The notes beneath the pieces were generated by a model. It was not told where the DNA came from, made no database searches, and saw nothing but the letters and a program-made list of their open reading frames with translations. A DNA stretch of 64,000 bases from Thermomicrobiales bacterium (lineage in GTDB: Bacteria > Chloroflexota > Chloroflexia > Thermomicrobiales > UBA6265): positions 1 through 64,000 of the forward strand of contig JAWKPF010000021.1 in assembly GCA_041390825.1 (NCBI GenBank). Reading direction: 5' to 3'. Positions 1 through 9,299 of the stretch are shown one piece after another; the stretch's first letter is position 1, and every line of letters starts with the position of its first letter. Both the position numbers and the translations under genes were made by a program.

Positions 1-348
1 CTTGACGCCCTCGGTGGCGACGACTGGGGTGGGGGCCAGATCGATGCGCCGCAGGACCTCATCGACAACGGCCGGGTGTGTGAGGTGATCGAGACGGTGC
101 AGGGCCTCGGAGTCAGAGAAGACGATGTCGCCCAGCGCTTTCCGGTTCAACGAGCCGTCGTCATTGGCGATCTCGTTGCCGAAGACATCGGCGAGCTGCT
201 GGACCAGCGGAGAGCCAGGACCGGTCAGATCGCGATAAACGAGATCGCCATCGATGATCGTTGCACCGTGATCGCGCAGCATGGACATGACTGCGCTCTT
301 GCCGCACGCAATGTTGCCGGTGACGCCGATCAGATACGGCCGTGTCAC
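1..348 (-). CDS. coaE: Dephospho-CoA kinase, 3' part cut by window edge
   Basis: This would be the last enzyme of coenzyme A synthesis, phosphorylating dephospho-CoA in the cytoplasm. The frame read from 348 down to 1 is open for 116 codons and continues outside the window. The first residues contain the P-loop GNIACGKS, followed by a nucleotide-kinase-like sequence (IIDGDLVYRDL) and HLTHPAVVDEV, which match the CoaE family. The start is a GTG whose bases overlap the TGA stop of the upstream ABC-F gene (GTGA), so translation is probably coupled. About 80 C-terminal residues should lie to the left of the window. Confidence 0.88.
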   Translation of the reverse strand, partial: MTRPYLIGVTGNIACGKSAVMSMLRDHGATIIDGDLVYRDLTGPGSPLVQQLADVFGNEIANDDGSLNRKALGDIVFSDSEALHRLDHLTHPAVVDEVLRRIDLAPTPVVATEGVK

Positions 349-2300
349 GAAACAGCCGCCTCTTCCATCATCTCCTGCAGTTCAGCGCTGGCGGCTTCCC
401 ATGCCTCGTAGGCCAACTCCAGCTGCTCCTGCGTCGTGTCGAAGCGCTCGCTCAGGTCGGCCATCTTCTCGAAATCCTGATCGACCTCGGCAATGGTGAG
501 CGCATCGCTGATTTCGTTGAGCTTGCTTTCGAGCCGGGAAATCTCCCGCTCCGCATGCGCGACGGCTTTGCGCACTGCGCTCTCGGAACGATTGTCTCGG
601 GAGCGGGTTGGAACCGGCTTCGGCGCCAGTTTGACCGGTTCTGGCCTGGGTGGAGGCGCAGCGGCGTTTGCAGCTTTCTTGCGTTGATAGTCGGAATAGT
701 TGCCGAGCGACTGGACGACGGTTTCGTCCTCCACCACCCAGAGCTTGGTGGCCAGTTTGTCGATGAAATAGCGGTCATGCGAAACAAAGAGGAGCGTTCC
801 GGGGAAACCGGACAGCATCTCTTCCAGCGATTCGCGCGCCGAGACATCGAGGTGATTGGTCGGCTCGTCGAGCACGAGGAAGTTCGCTCGCTTCAGGAGC
901 AAGAGTCCAAGCGCCAAGCGGGAACGCTCGCCGCCAGAAAGCGCTCCAATTGGCTTGAATACATCGTCGTCGGAAAAGAGAAACCGGCCCAGAAAGGTGC
1001 GGGCGGATTCCTCGCCCATCGGTTGCGCATCGAGAACGACCGACAAGGGTGTACCGGAGAGCGGCAACTGCTCATGCGATTGCGCGTAGTAGCCAACCTG
1101 GACGTTGGTGCCGAACTCGAAGTGCCCCTTGAGCACGGGAATATCGCCCATGAGGGTGCGGAGAAGGGTGGTCTTGCCTCCACCGTTCGGACCGATGAGG
1201 CCGACGCGGTCTCCCCGCTCGATCAGCAGTTCGGGTGTGCGCACCAGGACGTCCTGCTCGTCGAGATTCCCGCGCAGCTTGTTGGCATAGCCAACCGTGA
1301 GCTTCGACGTCCGCAGGACGGTTTCGCCGCTTCTGGTCACCGGGGAAATGTTGATGTTGAGTTCCTGATGCTCGCGTGGACGCTCGATGCGTTCGAGCCG
1401 GTCGAGTCGCGTCTGCCGGCCGCGGGCTTCCCGGGAGCGCTGTCCGGCCCGAAATCGGCGGATAAACTCCTCGGTCTTCTCGATGAACTCTTGCTGCTCC
1501 TCGTACTCCTTCCAGTGCCGAGCTCTCCGCTCCTCGCGGAGTTTCAGGTAGCCGGCGTACGGAGCGGGATAGTCCTCGACACGGCCGAAGGAGAGATCGA
1601 GCGTGCGGGTGGTGACCCGGTCGAGAAAATAGCGGTCGTGCGAAACAATCAGGCAGGCGCCGCCCCAACTTCGCAGGAAGTCTTCGAGCCAGTCGAGCAT
1701 CGCAAGATCGAGATGGTTGGTCGGCTCATCGAGCAACAGCAGATCCGGGTCCGCCAGAAGCGCCTTGGCCAGCGCGACACGGGTTTTCTGTCCGCCGCTG
1801 AGCTGTTTGACTGGCTGGTCGAACTGCTCCTCCTCGAACCCGAGTCCGGAGAGAACTTCCTCGGTGCGATGCTCCATCTCGAAACCACCATGGGTCTCGA
1901 AACGTTGCTGAAGCTGGGCATACTCATCGATGAGCGCATCGAACGAATCGCCGTCGACGACGCCCATGAGGTGCTCGAGCTCGCGCATCCTATCGGCCGC
2001 GGCCATGACGGGAGCGAAGGCTTCCTGCGCTTCCTCGAGCACGGTGCGGTCGGAATCGAATCGCGCTTCCTGCGGCAGATAGGTGACTCGCACGCCGTCG
2101 GACTTGACGACGACGCCCTCGCTCTGCTCTTCGATGCCGGCGATGATGCGCAGCACGGTCGATTTGCCAGCGCCGTTGACGCCGACCAGAGCGACGTGTT
2201 CGCGCTCGGCAACCTGAAACGAAATACCGGAGAAGATTTGCTCGCTTCCGAATCGCTTTCCAAGCTGCTGGACAGAAAGAATGGTCGGATTAGGGGGCAT
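345..2300 (-). CDS. ABC-F family ATP-binding protein (Uup/YdiF/YheS-like)
   Basis: This is a soluble protein of 651 residues with two ABC ATPase domains and no membrane segments. ABC-F proteins act on the ribosome in translation rescue or antibiotic protection. Domain 1 has a Walker A at about residues 40-48 (GVNGAGKST) and the signature LSGGQKTR followed by LLLLDEPTNHLD. A charged linker comes next. Domain 2 has GPNGGGKTT, LSGGERSR and VLDEPTNHLD. The C-terminus is a charged, probably coiled-coil tail, as in Uup-like members. The subfamily cannot be fixed from motifs alone. It lies upstream of coaE with a 4-base overlap and is divergent from lysA. Confidence 0.93.
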   Translation of the reverse strand: MPPNPTILSVQQLGKRFGSEQIFSGISFQVAEREHVALVGVNGAGKSTVLRIIAGIEEQSEGVVVKSDGVRVTYLPQEARFDSDRTVLEEAQEAFAPVMAAADRMRELEHLMGVVDGDSFDALIDEYAQLQQRFETHGGFEMEHRTEEVLSGLGFEEEQFDQPVKQLSGGQKTRVALAKALLADPDLLLLDEPTNHLDLAMLDWLEDFLRSWGGACLIVSHDRYFLDRVTTRTLDLSFGRVEDYPAPYAGYLKLREERRARHWKEYEEQQEFIEKTEEFIRRFRAGQRSREARGRQTRLDRLERIERPREHQELNINISPVTRSGETVLRTSKLTVGYANKLRGNLDEQDVLVRTPELLIERGDRVGLIGPNGGGKTTLLRTLMGDIPVLKGHFEFGTNVQVGYYAQSHEQLPLSGTPLSVVLDAQPMGEESARTFLGRFLFSDDDVFKPIGALSGGERSRLALGLLLLKRANFLVLDEPTNHLDVSARESLEEMLSGFPGTLLFVSHDRYFIDKLATKLWVVEDETVVQSLGNYSDYQRKKAANAAAPPPRPEPVKLAPKPVPTRSRDNRSESAVRKAVAHAEREISRLESKLNEISDALTIAEVDQDFEKMADLSERFDTTQEQLELAYEAWEAASAELQEMMEEAAVS

Positions 2301-2461
2301 TGCGCTTACCTGGACAGACGAATATCGGTCGTCTCATGTGAGCCGATCAGCCGGAAAGTATACAAATGCGCGCTCGCGCACCCGGGTGGCTTGTGCGCAT
2401 CGAGCGGCATCCCTACACTCACGCGCGGCGGATGACCCATTAACGCGACCAAGGACGAACA

Positions 2462-3769
2462 ATGCTCTGGCCAGAAGGAACCCACCGTACAGCCGACGGC
2501 GAACTTATGATCGGCGGCGTCTCGACCGTTGCGCTCGCCGAAACGTATGGAACTCCCCTCTACGTCTTCGATGAGGCGACACTCCGGCATCGGGCGCGGA
2601 CAGCCGTGGCCGCCGCGCTGTCGGGTGGCCCGGGGAGCCGGGCGGTGTTCGCTTCGAAAGCGCTGGAGCTGCCTGCGATCCTGACCATCCTGGCGGAAGA
2701 AGGGTTGGGCATCGATGTCGTCTCCGGGGGAGAACTGTTCGTTGCGCTTCGGAGTGGGGTCGATCCGAGCGTCATCACATTTCACGGCAACAACAAGAGC
2801 CGCCAGGAACTGGCGGAGGCAATCGACGCCGGGATCGAGCTGATCGCCGTCGACAACTTGCATGAACTCGATCTGCTTGCCGAGTTGACACAGGGGCGTG
2901 ACACACCCGTTCCGGTGATGCTCAGGGTCAACCCCGGCATCGACGTGCATACCCACGACAAGATCGCCACCGGAGTGCTCGATTCGAAGTTCGGCTTCCC
3001 CCTCTGGAACGGTGACGCAGCAGAAGCGGTCGTACGCGCGATCGAGATTCCGGGAATCACGCTCAAGGGATTCCATTGCCACCTTGGATCTCAGCTCTTC
3101 GACGAACACGTTGCGGAGCTGGCAATCGAGAAGATCATCGCCTTCGCAGCAGAGATGCGGGCCAGACACGGAATCGAGGTGGAAGTTGTCTCACCCGGCG
3201 GGGGAATGGGCATTTCATACCTGGAGGGAATGCCGGAGATGGACATTGCCGAATGGATGGGTGCGACTGCCGACGCGCTCGAGCGCAGTTGCGCGCATGC
3301 GAAACTGCCGCAGCCATCGCTCGTGTTCGAGCCGGGCCGTTGGATAGTCGGTCCAGCGGGAGTGGCGCTCTACACAGTCGGGTCGCGACGGTGTATCGAC
3401 GGCGTCCGCACCTATGTCTCGGTGGACGGCGGAATGGCGGACAATATTCGCCCCTCTCTCTACGATGCGGAATACACGGCCGAACTGGCCAACCGAAACG
3501 GCGAGGGGACGGAAACAGTCACGATCGCTGGGAAATACTGCGAATCGGGCGACGTGCTGGTTCGCGACATCGCGCTTCCTCGCCTGGAAGCGGGCGATTT
3601 GCTGGCCATTCCGGCGGCAGGCGCCTATTGCATTCCTATGGCGAGCAATTACAATCTCGCGCTCAAGCCTGCGGTCGTGCTCGTCTCTGAGGGAAAGGCG
3701 ACGCTGATACGACGGCGGGAGACCTATGCCGATCTGCTCGCGCTCGACATGGTTGCCGTCGGCGCCTGA
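2462..3769 (+). CDS. lysA: Diaminopimelate decarboxylase
   Basis: The 435-residue protein is a fold-type III PLP enzyme that decarboxylates meso-diaminopimelate to lysine. The PLP lysine lies in AVFASKALELPAIL near residue 65. The family motifs HCHLGSQ, SPGGGMGI, EPGRWIVG, CESGD and the C-terminal MASNYN are all present. The ATG at 2462 is preceded by an AAGGA ribosome site and gives normal family length. It stands alone on the plus strand, 160 bases from the divergent ABC-F gene and 146 bases before the sigma factor. Confidence 0.95.
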   Translation: MLWPEGTHRTADGELMIGGVSTVALAETYGTPLYVFDEATLRHRARTAVAAALSGGPGSRAVFASKALELPAILTILAEEGLGIDVVSGGELFVALRSGVDPSVITFHGNNKSRQELAEAIDAGIELIAVDNLHELDLLAELTQGRDTPVPVMLRVNPGIDVHTHDKIATGVLDSKFGFPLWNGDAAEAVVRAIEIPGITLKGFHCHLGSQLFDEHVAELAIEKIIAFAAEMRARHGIEVEVVSPGGGMGISYLEGMPEMDIAEWMGATADALERSCAHAKLPQPSLVFEPGRWIVGPAGVALYTVGSRRCIDGVRTYVSVDGGMADNIRPSLYDAEYTAELANRNGEGTETVTIAGKYCESGDVLVRDIALPRLEAGDLLAIPAAGAYCIPMASNYNLALKPAVVLVSEGKATLIRRRETYADLLALDMVAVGA

Positions 3770-3788
3770 TCTGACCGATGTCACAGAT

Positions 3789-3817
3789 TTGCACGGACTG
3801 ACGTTTGGTAGTAGCGT
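3789..3817 (+). promoter_or_regulatory. Possible sigma-70 promoter upstream of the sigma factor gene
   Basis: TTGCAC and TAGCGT are separated by 17 bases, about 100 bases before the sigma factor start. Both hexamers are imperfect, so this is a weak prediction from spacing alone. Confidence 0.25.
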
Positions 3818-3915
3818 TGGGCATCCCCTCTGACCGACGCTGGAGGAAGAAGCGACCGAACCGCGCCTGAGCGCCCAGTTTCACCGAGCGACCTTCCAAG
3901 CGTCCGGAGCAATCG

Positions 3916-5538
3916 ATGTCGAATCGCACGCCGCAAGACGACCAGTACGAAGGAGATGAGTCCAACCAATGGCCTCGCTCTGAGGCATCGCAGCCACTTT
4001 TCAACCGATCCAGACATGACCAGTTCGATGGCGCCGCAATGAATGGCGGGGCGATCGAAGGTAATGGAGGCCATGATTTGAGCGAGGATGTACTACTCGA
4101 GCTCGAGGACGGGACGGATGACGCGTTGTTCCTCGAAGCAATCATCGAAGCCGTCGATACTGAAGCAACCACCAGCTCGTCGATCGAACCGCTTGCCGAT
4201 GTCGATGCTCCAGCCGAACTGGATGATGACATCGTCGAGGCGTTCGAGATCGAAATCGAACAGGTCAACTTCGACGTTGGCCCGGCGAATCTGGACGATT
4301 CCGTGCGCATGTATTTGCGGGAGATCGGCCAGGTCAAGCTGCTCGATGCCGCAAGGGAGATCGAGCTGGCCTCGGCGATGGAACGCGGGGCGTACCTGGC
4401 GCAGCGCCGGGCGCAGCTTACCAACGACTTTGGGGAACCTCCTGCCGCCGATGTGCTTGGGCGAGCGCTCTTCCATTCGTTCGAGCAAGGGTGGCCGCAC
4501 ATCGAAGGGCTCTATGCCCTTGCCTATGATGATGATCCCGACATCGGCAAAGATCGCATGCTTCGGGCCGTGCTTCCGCTCAGCCAGGTGCCGAGCGAAC
4601 ATGTCAAGGTCATTACGGAGCAATACGAGCTTTCGCCCGAGGAATTGGAAGGTTCGATTCGCCAGCGGTTCGTCGAGTGGGAACTCTTCCCGTCGGTGCT
4701 GCAAAGCGAAGTGCGCCCGCGCCATCAATGGCCGAGCTCGGAACTCGTCGATCAGATTTTCCGCGAGCGATCGAGTCGTCTCGAGGGCGTCTGGACTCGC
4801 ACGATCGAATCGGGCGAACGCGCCAAGATCGCGCTGACCGAAGCGAATCTCCGTTTGGTGGTTTCCGTTGCGAAACGCTATTCGCAGCGTGGGATGAGCA
4901 TGCTCGACTTGATCCAGGAAGGGAACCTGGGGCTGATTCGGGCCGTCGAGAAGTTCGACTACCACAAGGGATTCAAGTTCAGCACCTACGCCACCTGGTG
5001 GATTCGGCAGGCAATCACGCGCGCGATTGCGGATCAGGCGCGCACGATTCGCATTCCGGTGCACATGGTGGAAACGATCAACCGGGTGATTCGCAAGAGC
5101 CGCCAACTGCAACAGGAGCTTGGACGCGAGCCAACTTCGGAGGAGATCGGCGAGGCATTGGAGATGCCGCCGGACCGTGTGCGCGAGATTCTCAAAATCA
5201 GCCAGGATCCGGTCTCGCTGGAAATGCCGATCGGCGAGGAAGAGGACAGCAACCTGGGCGATTTCATCGAGGACTTGAAAGCGCCTGCCCCGGCCGATAT
5301 CGCCAGCAACGAGGACCTGAAGAAGCGTGTCAAGGATGCGCTCGGCACGCTCTCATCGCGCGAGCGGGACGTCATCATGATGCGTTTCGGCATGATCGAT
5401 GAGCGGCCGCGCACGTTGGAAGAGGTTGGCCGAGAGTTCAATGTCACTCGCGAGCGGATTCGCCAGATCGAAGCCAAGGCGCTGCGGAAGCTCCGTCACC
5501 CGAGCCGGGCAAAGACATTGAAGGATTTCCTCGAGTAG
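3916..5538 (+). CDS. rpoD: Principal RNA polymerase sigma factor (RpoD/SigA family)
   Basis: The 540-residue protein is the likely primary sigma factor. An acidic, low-complexity N-terminus of about 125 residues precedes region 1.2 (DDSVRMYLREIGQVKLLDAA). A non-conserved insert of roughly 150 residues comes next. Region 2 carries LIQEGNLGLIRAVEKFDY and the -10 recognition helix FSTYATWWIRQAITRAI. Region 3 follows, then region 4 with the helix-turn-helix VTRERIRQIEAKALRKLRH for -35 binding. The full region set and length fit a housekeeping sigma factor, not an ECF or sporulation factor. A rho-independent terminator follows about 70 bases after the stop. Confidence 0.95.
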   Translation: MSNRTPQDDQYEGDESNQWPRSEASQPLFNRSRHDQFDGAAMNGGAIEGNGGHDLSEDVLLELEDGTDDALFLEAIIEAVDTEATTSSSIEPLADVDAPAELDDDIVEAFEIEIEQVNFDVGPANLDDSVRMYLREIGQVKLLDAAREIELASAMERGAYLAQRRAQLTNDFGEPPAADVLGRALFHSFEQGWPHIEGLYALAYDDDPDIGKDRMLRAVLPLSQVPSEHVKVITEQYELSPEELEGSIRQRFVEWELFPSVLQSEVRPRHQWPSSELVDQIFRERSSRLEGVWTRTIESGERAKIALTEANLRLVVSVAKRYSQRGMSMLDLIQEGNLGLIRAVEKFDYHKGFKFSTYATWWIRQAITRAIADQARTIRIPVHMVETINRVIRKSRQLQQELGREPTSEEIGEALEMPPDRVREILKISQDPVSLEMPIGEEEDSNLGDFIEDLKAPAPADIASNEDLKKRVKDALGTLSSRERDVIMMRFGMIDERPRTLEEVGREFNVTRERIRQIEAKALRKLRHPSRAKTLKDFLE

Positions 5539-5607
5539 CCGGTTCGTTTGCGCCACCCGTCTGCTTGCGGCTGTGGCCGGGCAGAGAGAATCGTCGCGTA
5601 TGCTTGT

Positions 5608-5642
5608 CAGGTTCGCTCGCTTTGGGGCGAACCTGATTTTTC
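5608..5642 (+). terminator. Rho-independent terminator after the sigma factor gene
   Basis: CAGGTTCGC and GCGAACCTG form a perfect 9-bp stem with a 10-base loop, followed by ATTTTT. It lies between the sigma factor stop (5538) and the obg start (5662), so obg probably has its own transcript or relies on readthrough. Confidence 0.8.
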
Positions 5643-5661
5643 GACGGAAAGATCGTCCCCA

Positions 5662-7086
5662 GTGCTCATCGATCGTGCCCAAATCTATGTCAGAGCCGGT
5701 GACGGCGGAAACGGCTCCATGTCGTTTCGCCGCGAAAAGTTCGCGCCCAAGGGCGGTCCCGATGGTGGCGACGGAGGCCGCGGTGGCGATGTGGTGCTCA
5801 AGGTCGCGTCGAATGTCACGAGCCTGATCGAGTTCCAATACAACCAGAAGTTCATTGCCAGGAACGGTGGGCAAGGACTGGGGCGCCAAAAGACCGGCAA
5901 GTCGGCGCCGCGGCTTGTCATCAAGGTGCCGCCCGGCACCGTTGTCTGGGACGACGATTCCGGGGAGATCATTGCCGACCTGACCGAGGACGGAGAAACC
6001 TTCCGCGTCGCCAAAGGTGGACGCGGCGGGCTTGGAAACGTCCATTTCAAGACGTCGACTCGCCAGACGCCGCGTATCGCGGAATTGGGCGAGCCGGGCG
6101 AAGAGCGCAGGTTGCGTTTGGAATTGCGGCTGATTGCCGACGTCGGGCTTGTCGGGCTGCCGAACGCTGGAAAGTCGACTCTGCTCGCGGCCTCGACCCG
6201 CGCCACGCCGAAGATCGCAGACTATCCATTCACCACGCTGGAGCCGAATCTCGGGGTGGTGCAAATCGGCGGCCGCAGCGGCCCCACCTATGTCATGGCG
6301 GATATTCCTGGGTTGATCGAGGGCGCCGCGGATGGCACCGGATTGGGTCACGACTTTCTGCGCCACATTTCACGCACCGCCGTGCTGATCCATGTGCTCG
6401 ATGCCTCGGGCGGACTCGAAGGCCGCGACCCGATGGTCGATTTCGAGACGATCAACAACGAATTGCGCTCATACGACCCGGAACTTGCCAGGCGCCCGAT
6501 GCTGGTGGCCCTGAACAAAGCCGACCTGACCGAGGCACAGGAACGCATTCCTGCCCTGGAAACGGCCATTCATGCCCAGGGGCTGCGCACGTTTCGCATC
6601 TCAGCAGCGACCGGGCAGGGCGTTCAGACGCTTCTCGAAGCAACCGAAGCAACGTTGCGGGAAGCGCGAGAGGCAGCAGTGCACGAGCAGAAACCGCAGG
6701 AACGCCGCCGCTACACGTTGTCCGAAGCAGATGAGCGCGCGTTCAAGGTAACTCGCACGGGTGAAACGACCTACACCGTGAGTGGCGTGGCGATCGAACG
6801 GCTCACACGGATGACGAACTTGACCAGATGGATCTTGTCGAGCGGTACCAGCGTGTACTGGAACGGAGCGGTATCTCGAACGAGCTCGAAAACAGGGAGT
6901 CGAGCCGGGGACGTTGTCACCATTGCCGATTTCCCGCTGATCTGGGGCGAGGAGTCTGGAGCTCCCGAACTGCCATCACGACGAACGGCCAAGGAGTTGT
7001 TATGTCGGCTTCGGCGCCGGACGATCTCGAGGGGGAAGGATGTAGAGATCTACGATCTCGACGATGCCGACTACGAGCCGGAGTGA
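5662..7086 (+). CDS. obg: GTPase Obg/CgtA (C-terminus disturbed by apparent indels)
   Basis: Obg is an essential ribosome-associated GTPase. The glycine-rich Obg fold (FAPKGGPDGGDGGRGGDV) is followed by the G domain with GLPNAGKST, DIPGLIEGA and NKAD, then an OCT-type C-terminal domain (SGVAIERLTRMT). I chose the GTG at 5662 because the Obg fold begins with IDRAQIYVRAGDGG directly after it. Between about 6830 and 6895 the expected OCT sequence (LVERYQRVLERSGISNELE) runs in another frame, and DVVTIADFPLIWGEES then returns to the first frame. This implies two compensating indels. The open frame ends at 7086, but an acidic tail in another frame continues to 7163 and may be the true end. Confidence 0.9.
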   Translation: MLIDRAQIYVRAGDGGNGSMSFRREKFAPKGGPDGGDGGRGGDVVLKVASNVTSLIEFQYNQKFIARNGGQGLGRQKTGKSAPRLVIKVPPGTVVWDDDSGEIIADLTEDGETFRVAKGGRGGLGNVHFKTSTRQTPRIAELGEPGEERRLRLELRLIADVGLVGLPNAGKSTLLAASTRATPKIADYPFTTLEPNLGVVQIGGRSGPTYVMADIPGLIEGAADGTGLGHDFLRHISRTAVLIHVLDASGGLEGRDPMVDFETINNELRSYDPELARRPMLVALNKADLTEAQERIPALETAIHAQGLRTFRISAATGQGVQTLLEATEATLREAREAAVHEQKPQERRRYTLSEADERAFKVTRTGETTYTVSGVAIERLTRMTNLTRWILSSGTSVYWNGAVSRTSSKTGSRAGDVVTIADFPLIWGEESGAPELPSRRTAKELLCRLRRRTISRGKDVEIYDLDDADYEPE

Positions 7087-7170
7087 TCGGCGACGAAGAT
7101 CTCGACGGTGACGACTTCGATCCGGCGGATTTCGAATTGGTCGACGATGACGATGAGGAGTAGGGGATGA

Positions 7171-7905
7171 TCAGCCGGTGTTTCTGCTCCGCCAGCTTTT
7201 CCGCGTAGACGCCGCGGTAGCTCTCCGGGAGTAGCCGCGCGATTTCGAGCATGATGATATCGGCCGCCTCGGCGGCCGATATCTTTTTCCCATCGACCGT
7301 GCGCGGCAGGTAGAACGGCTCTGCAGACGATGTGCTACCACCTGGGCGATCCGCCCTGGCGTAGCCGCGCGGTGTCCCCTTCGACCCGCTGAATGGCAGG
7401 TGTTCTCCGACCTCGAGATTGCCACCGGAGCACCGGGCGCCCGTCTTGAGCGCCAGCAATCCAACCTGGCCTGGCTTCGCTGGAGCGCGCCAGTGACGCT
7501 GCGGGTGCCTTCGGCATAGATTCCGACAGCCAGACCCTTCTCGAGACGCTCCTCTGCCTGGCGCAGGCTTCCCGGTCGAACTTCCCGCGATCGACTTCGG
7601 GAACCCTCCCGATGCTTCGGAGATCTGGCCAAGACCGGTGTGTCGAAGAGTTCCTGTTTTCCCATGAAGTTCAGCGGCCAGGAAGATAGAACTCGATGCT
7701 GGGATCGAGATTGTGCAAATGGTTCGACACATAGAGCAGCGGGCCGAACGGGGGATATTGTCGACGCCTTCCTGGGTGATATCGGCCACACGGTGAAGCC
7801 AGGGCCAGATGGCCCAGTAGGCGCGAGCTTGCCGCGCGCCTGGCGACGCGCGCTCTGCGCGAAATAATTTCCGGGTCGAGTCTCGACCGTGAACGGCGCT
7901 TGCGC
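7171..7905 (-). pseudogene. plsC: 1-acyl-sn-glycerol-3-phosphate acyltransferase, frame-disrupted
   Basis: The family acylates lysophosphatidate at the membrane. Conserved pieces appear in order but in different frames: the HX4D catalytic motif in SNHLHNLDPSIEF, then MGKQELFDTP, GIYAEGTRS, and the C-terminal SAAEAADIIMLEIARLLPES. The overall span of about 245 codons is normal for PlsC, so the breaks look like consensus indels and not decay. The upstream boundary with cmk is approximate. In the probable operon it follows the pseudouridine synthase and cmk. It is convergent with obg. Confidence 0.75.
7256..7288 (+). terminator. Perfect hairpin plus T-run inside the plsC 3' coding region
   Basis: GATATCGGCCGCC and GGCGGCCGATATC form a perfect 13-bp stem around TC, followed on the plus strand by TTTTT. 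It lies about 95-170 bases after the possible obg ends and is read by plsC on the other strand as part of KKISAAEAADII. It could terminate obg transcripts. The alternative is a chance palindrome in an alanine-rich coding stretch. Confidence 0.45.
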
Positions 7906-7909
7906 CAGA

Positions 7910-8543
7910 CTGGTCGCTGAGCGCTTGGTAGGCATCGACAATGCGGTCGGCAACCTGGTCGACGGAAAGATCGTCTGTGTGAACCACGAGCGCGTCCTTG
8001 TGCAGCTTCAGCGGAGAGGTCGCAATGTGATGAACGCATCGCGCTGTTCGAGCTCGCTACGGACATCGTCGATCGAGACACTGGCTCCAGAACGTTGAAG
8101 ATGAAACGACGGCGCGCGCGCTCTTCGATGCCAGCGTCGAGGAACACCTTGAGCCCGGCGTCCGGAATGACCACGGTCGCGATATCACGCCCCACCATGA
8201 CAACCGGGCGCCCACTGGCGATGCTGCACGGGCAAGAGCGCGTGCGCACCGCGGATGGGCCGAGACTTCGAGACCCAGCGATCGACTCCTGGTGTCCGAA
8301 TCGCGCTGGACACGTCTTCGCCATCGAGCAGCACCGCTCCAGAATCGAAATTGCGATCGAAATCGACTTGGTCAATGTAGCCAGCGCGGACCCATCGGAC
8401 GGCGCAATGCCCTGGCGAATCGACGCGAGCGTGACGGCGCGATAGAGCGCGCCGGTATCGAACATGGTGATGCCGAGCCGCTCCGCCACTGCGCGGGCAA
8501 CGGTCGCCTTGCCGGAGGCCGACGGTCCATCGATGGCAATCAC
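7910..8543 (-). pseudogene. cmk: Cytidylate kinase, frame-disrupted
   Basis: The family phosphorylates CMP and dCMP and is normally essential. The N-terminus VIAIDGPSASGKATVARAVA contains the P-loop, followed by MFDTGALYRAVTL, GRDIATVVIPDAGLKVFLDA and a C-terminal HTDDLSVDQVADRIV. These pieces are spread over several frames. The GTG at 8543 overlaps the TGA stop of the upstream pseudouridine synthase gene (GTGA), so I prefer it to the TTG at 8549. The span of about 210 codons is near normal length, which argues for sequence errors. The left boundary with plsC is approximate. Confidence 0.78.
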
Positions 8544-9298
8544 GCGCAAATGGGCCAGCGCTCATTCGGATTCACCTTCGAATGGTCGAGGCCGACAGCT
8601 TCGTAGAGACCGCCGACCTCGCCGGGACGCAACTCGCGTGACTGGCCGACCCGCAGTGCGCCCAACGATCGGAATCGATGCGCGTACGGCGTAGCCGGGC
8701 GACTTCGATCTCGTGCTTATCCATCATCTTGCGCACAACCCGGTTGAGTCCTTCATGGATGACCATTTGAGCTCGATCCCTTCGGCGGTCTCAGGCAGAA
8801 TGCGGAACTCACGCGGAACGACCAGCGTGCCATCCACCCTGGCACCCTTGCGGATCGCCGCCATTGTGGCATTCGCGGGCCGAAGGTGCGTGAGAATCTG
8901 GTACTCCTTGTCGATCTCATACGCGGATGCATGACACGGTTGGCGAGATCGCTGTCGTTCGTCAAGAGCAGCAACCTCTTCCGTCTCCCGGTCGAGACGA
9001 CCTATGGGATAGACCCGCTCTCTCGTTCGACTGTGTCCATGACGGTGCGGCGTCCGCGCTCGTCACTGGCGGTCGTGATATAGCCCGAGGCTTGTTCAGC
9101 ATGAGATAGCGTTTCTGCTGTTGCACCAGGAGTCGGCCATTGACTTCAAGATCCGGTCGACGGCGGGATCGGCCTTGGCGCCTGTGCCTTCCGCACGACC
9201 TTGCCGTTGATTTCGACTCTGTCGAGGATGAGCTGTTCCGAGGCGCGGGCGGGCGATGCGATGCCGTGGGCGGCAATGATGCGCTGGAGCCGTTCCAT
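8540..9298 (-). pseudogene. rluB: Pseudouridine synthase (RluB/RsuA family), frame-disrupted
   Basis: The N-terminus MERLQRIIAAHGIASPARAS is an S4 RNA-binding domain (with VEINGKVV and LEVNGRLLV). It is followed by the family segment YLMLNKP, then VGRLD-type and LLLLTNDSDLANRV pieces, and HEGLNRVVRKMMDKHEIEVARL near the C-terminus. These pieces alternate between frames, so several single-base indels are present. The ATG at 9298 and the stop at 8540 give about 252 codons, a normal size. The catalytic aspartate should lie in the GRLD segment, which falls in a damaged stretch. The stop overlaps the cmk start. Confidence 0.75.
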
Positions 9299-9299
9299 G

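Noticed and set aside
342..2435. Plus-strand open frame of 697 codons opposite the ABC-F gene
   Set aside because: It is the antisense shadow of a clear two-domain ABC ATPase and has no recognisable domain.
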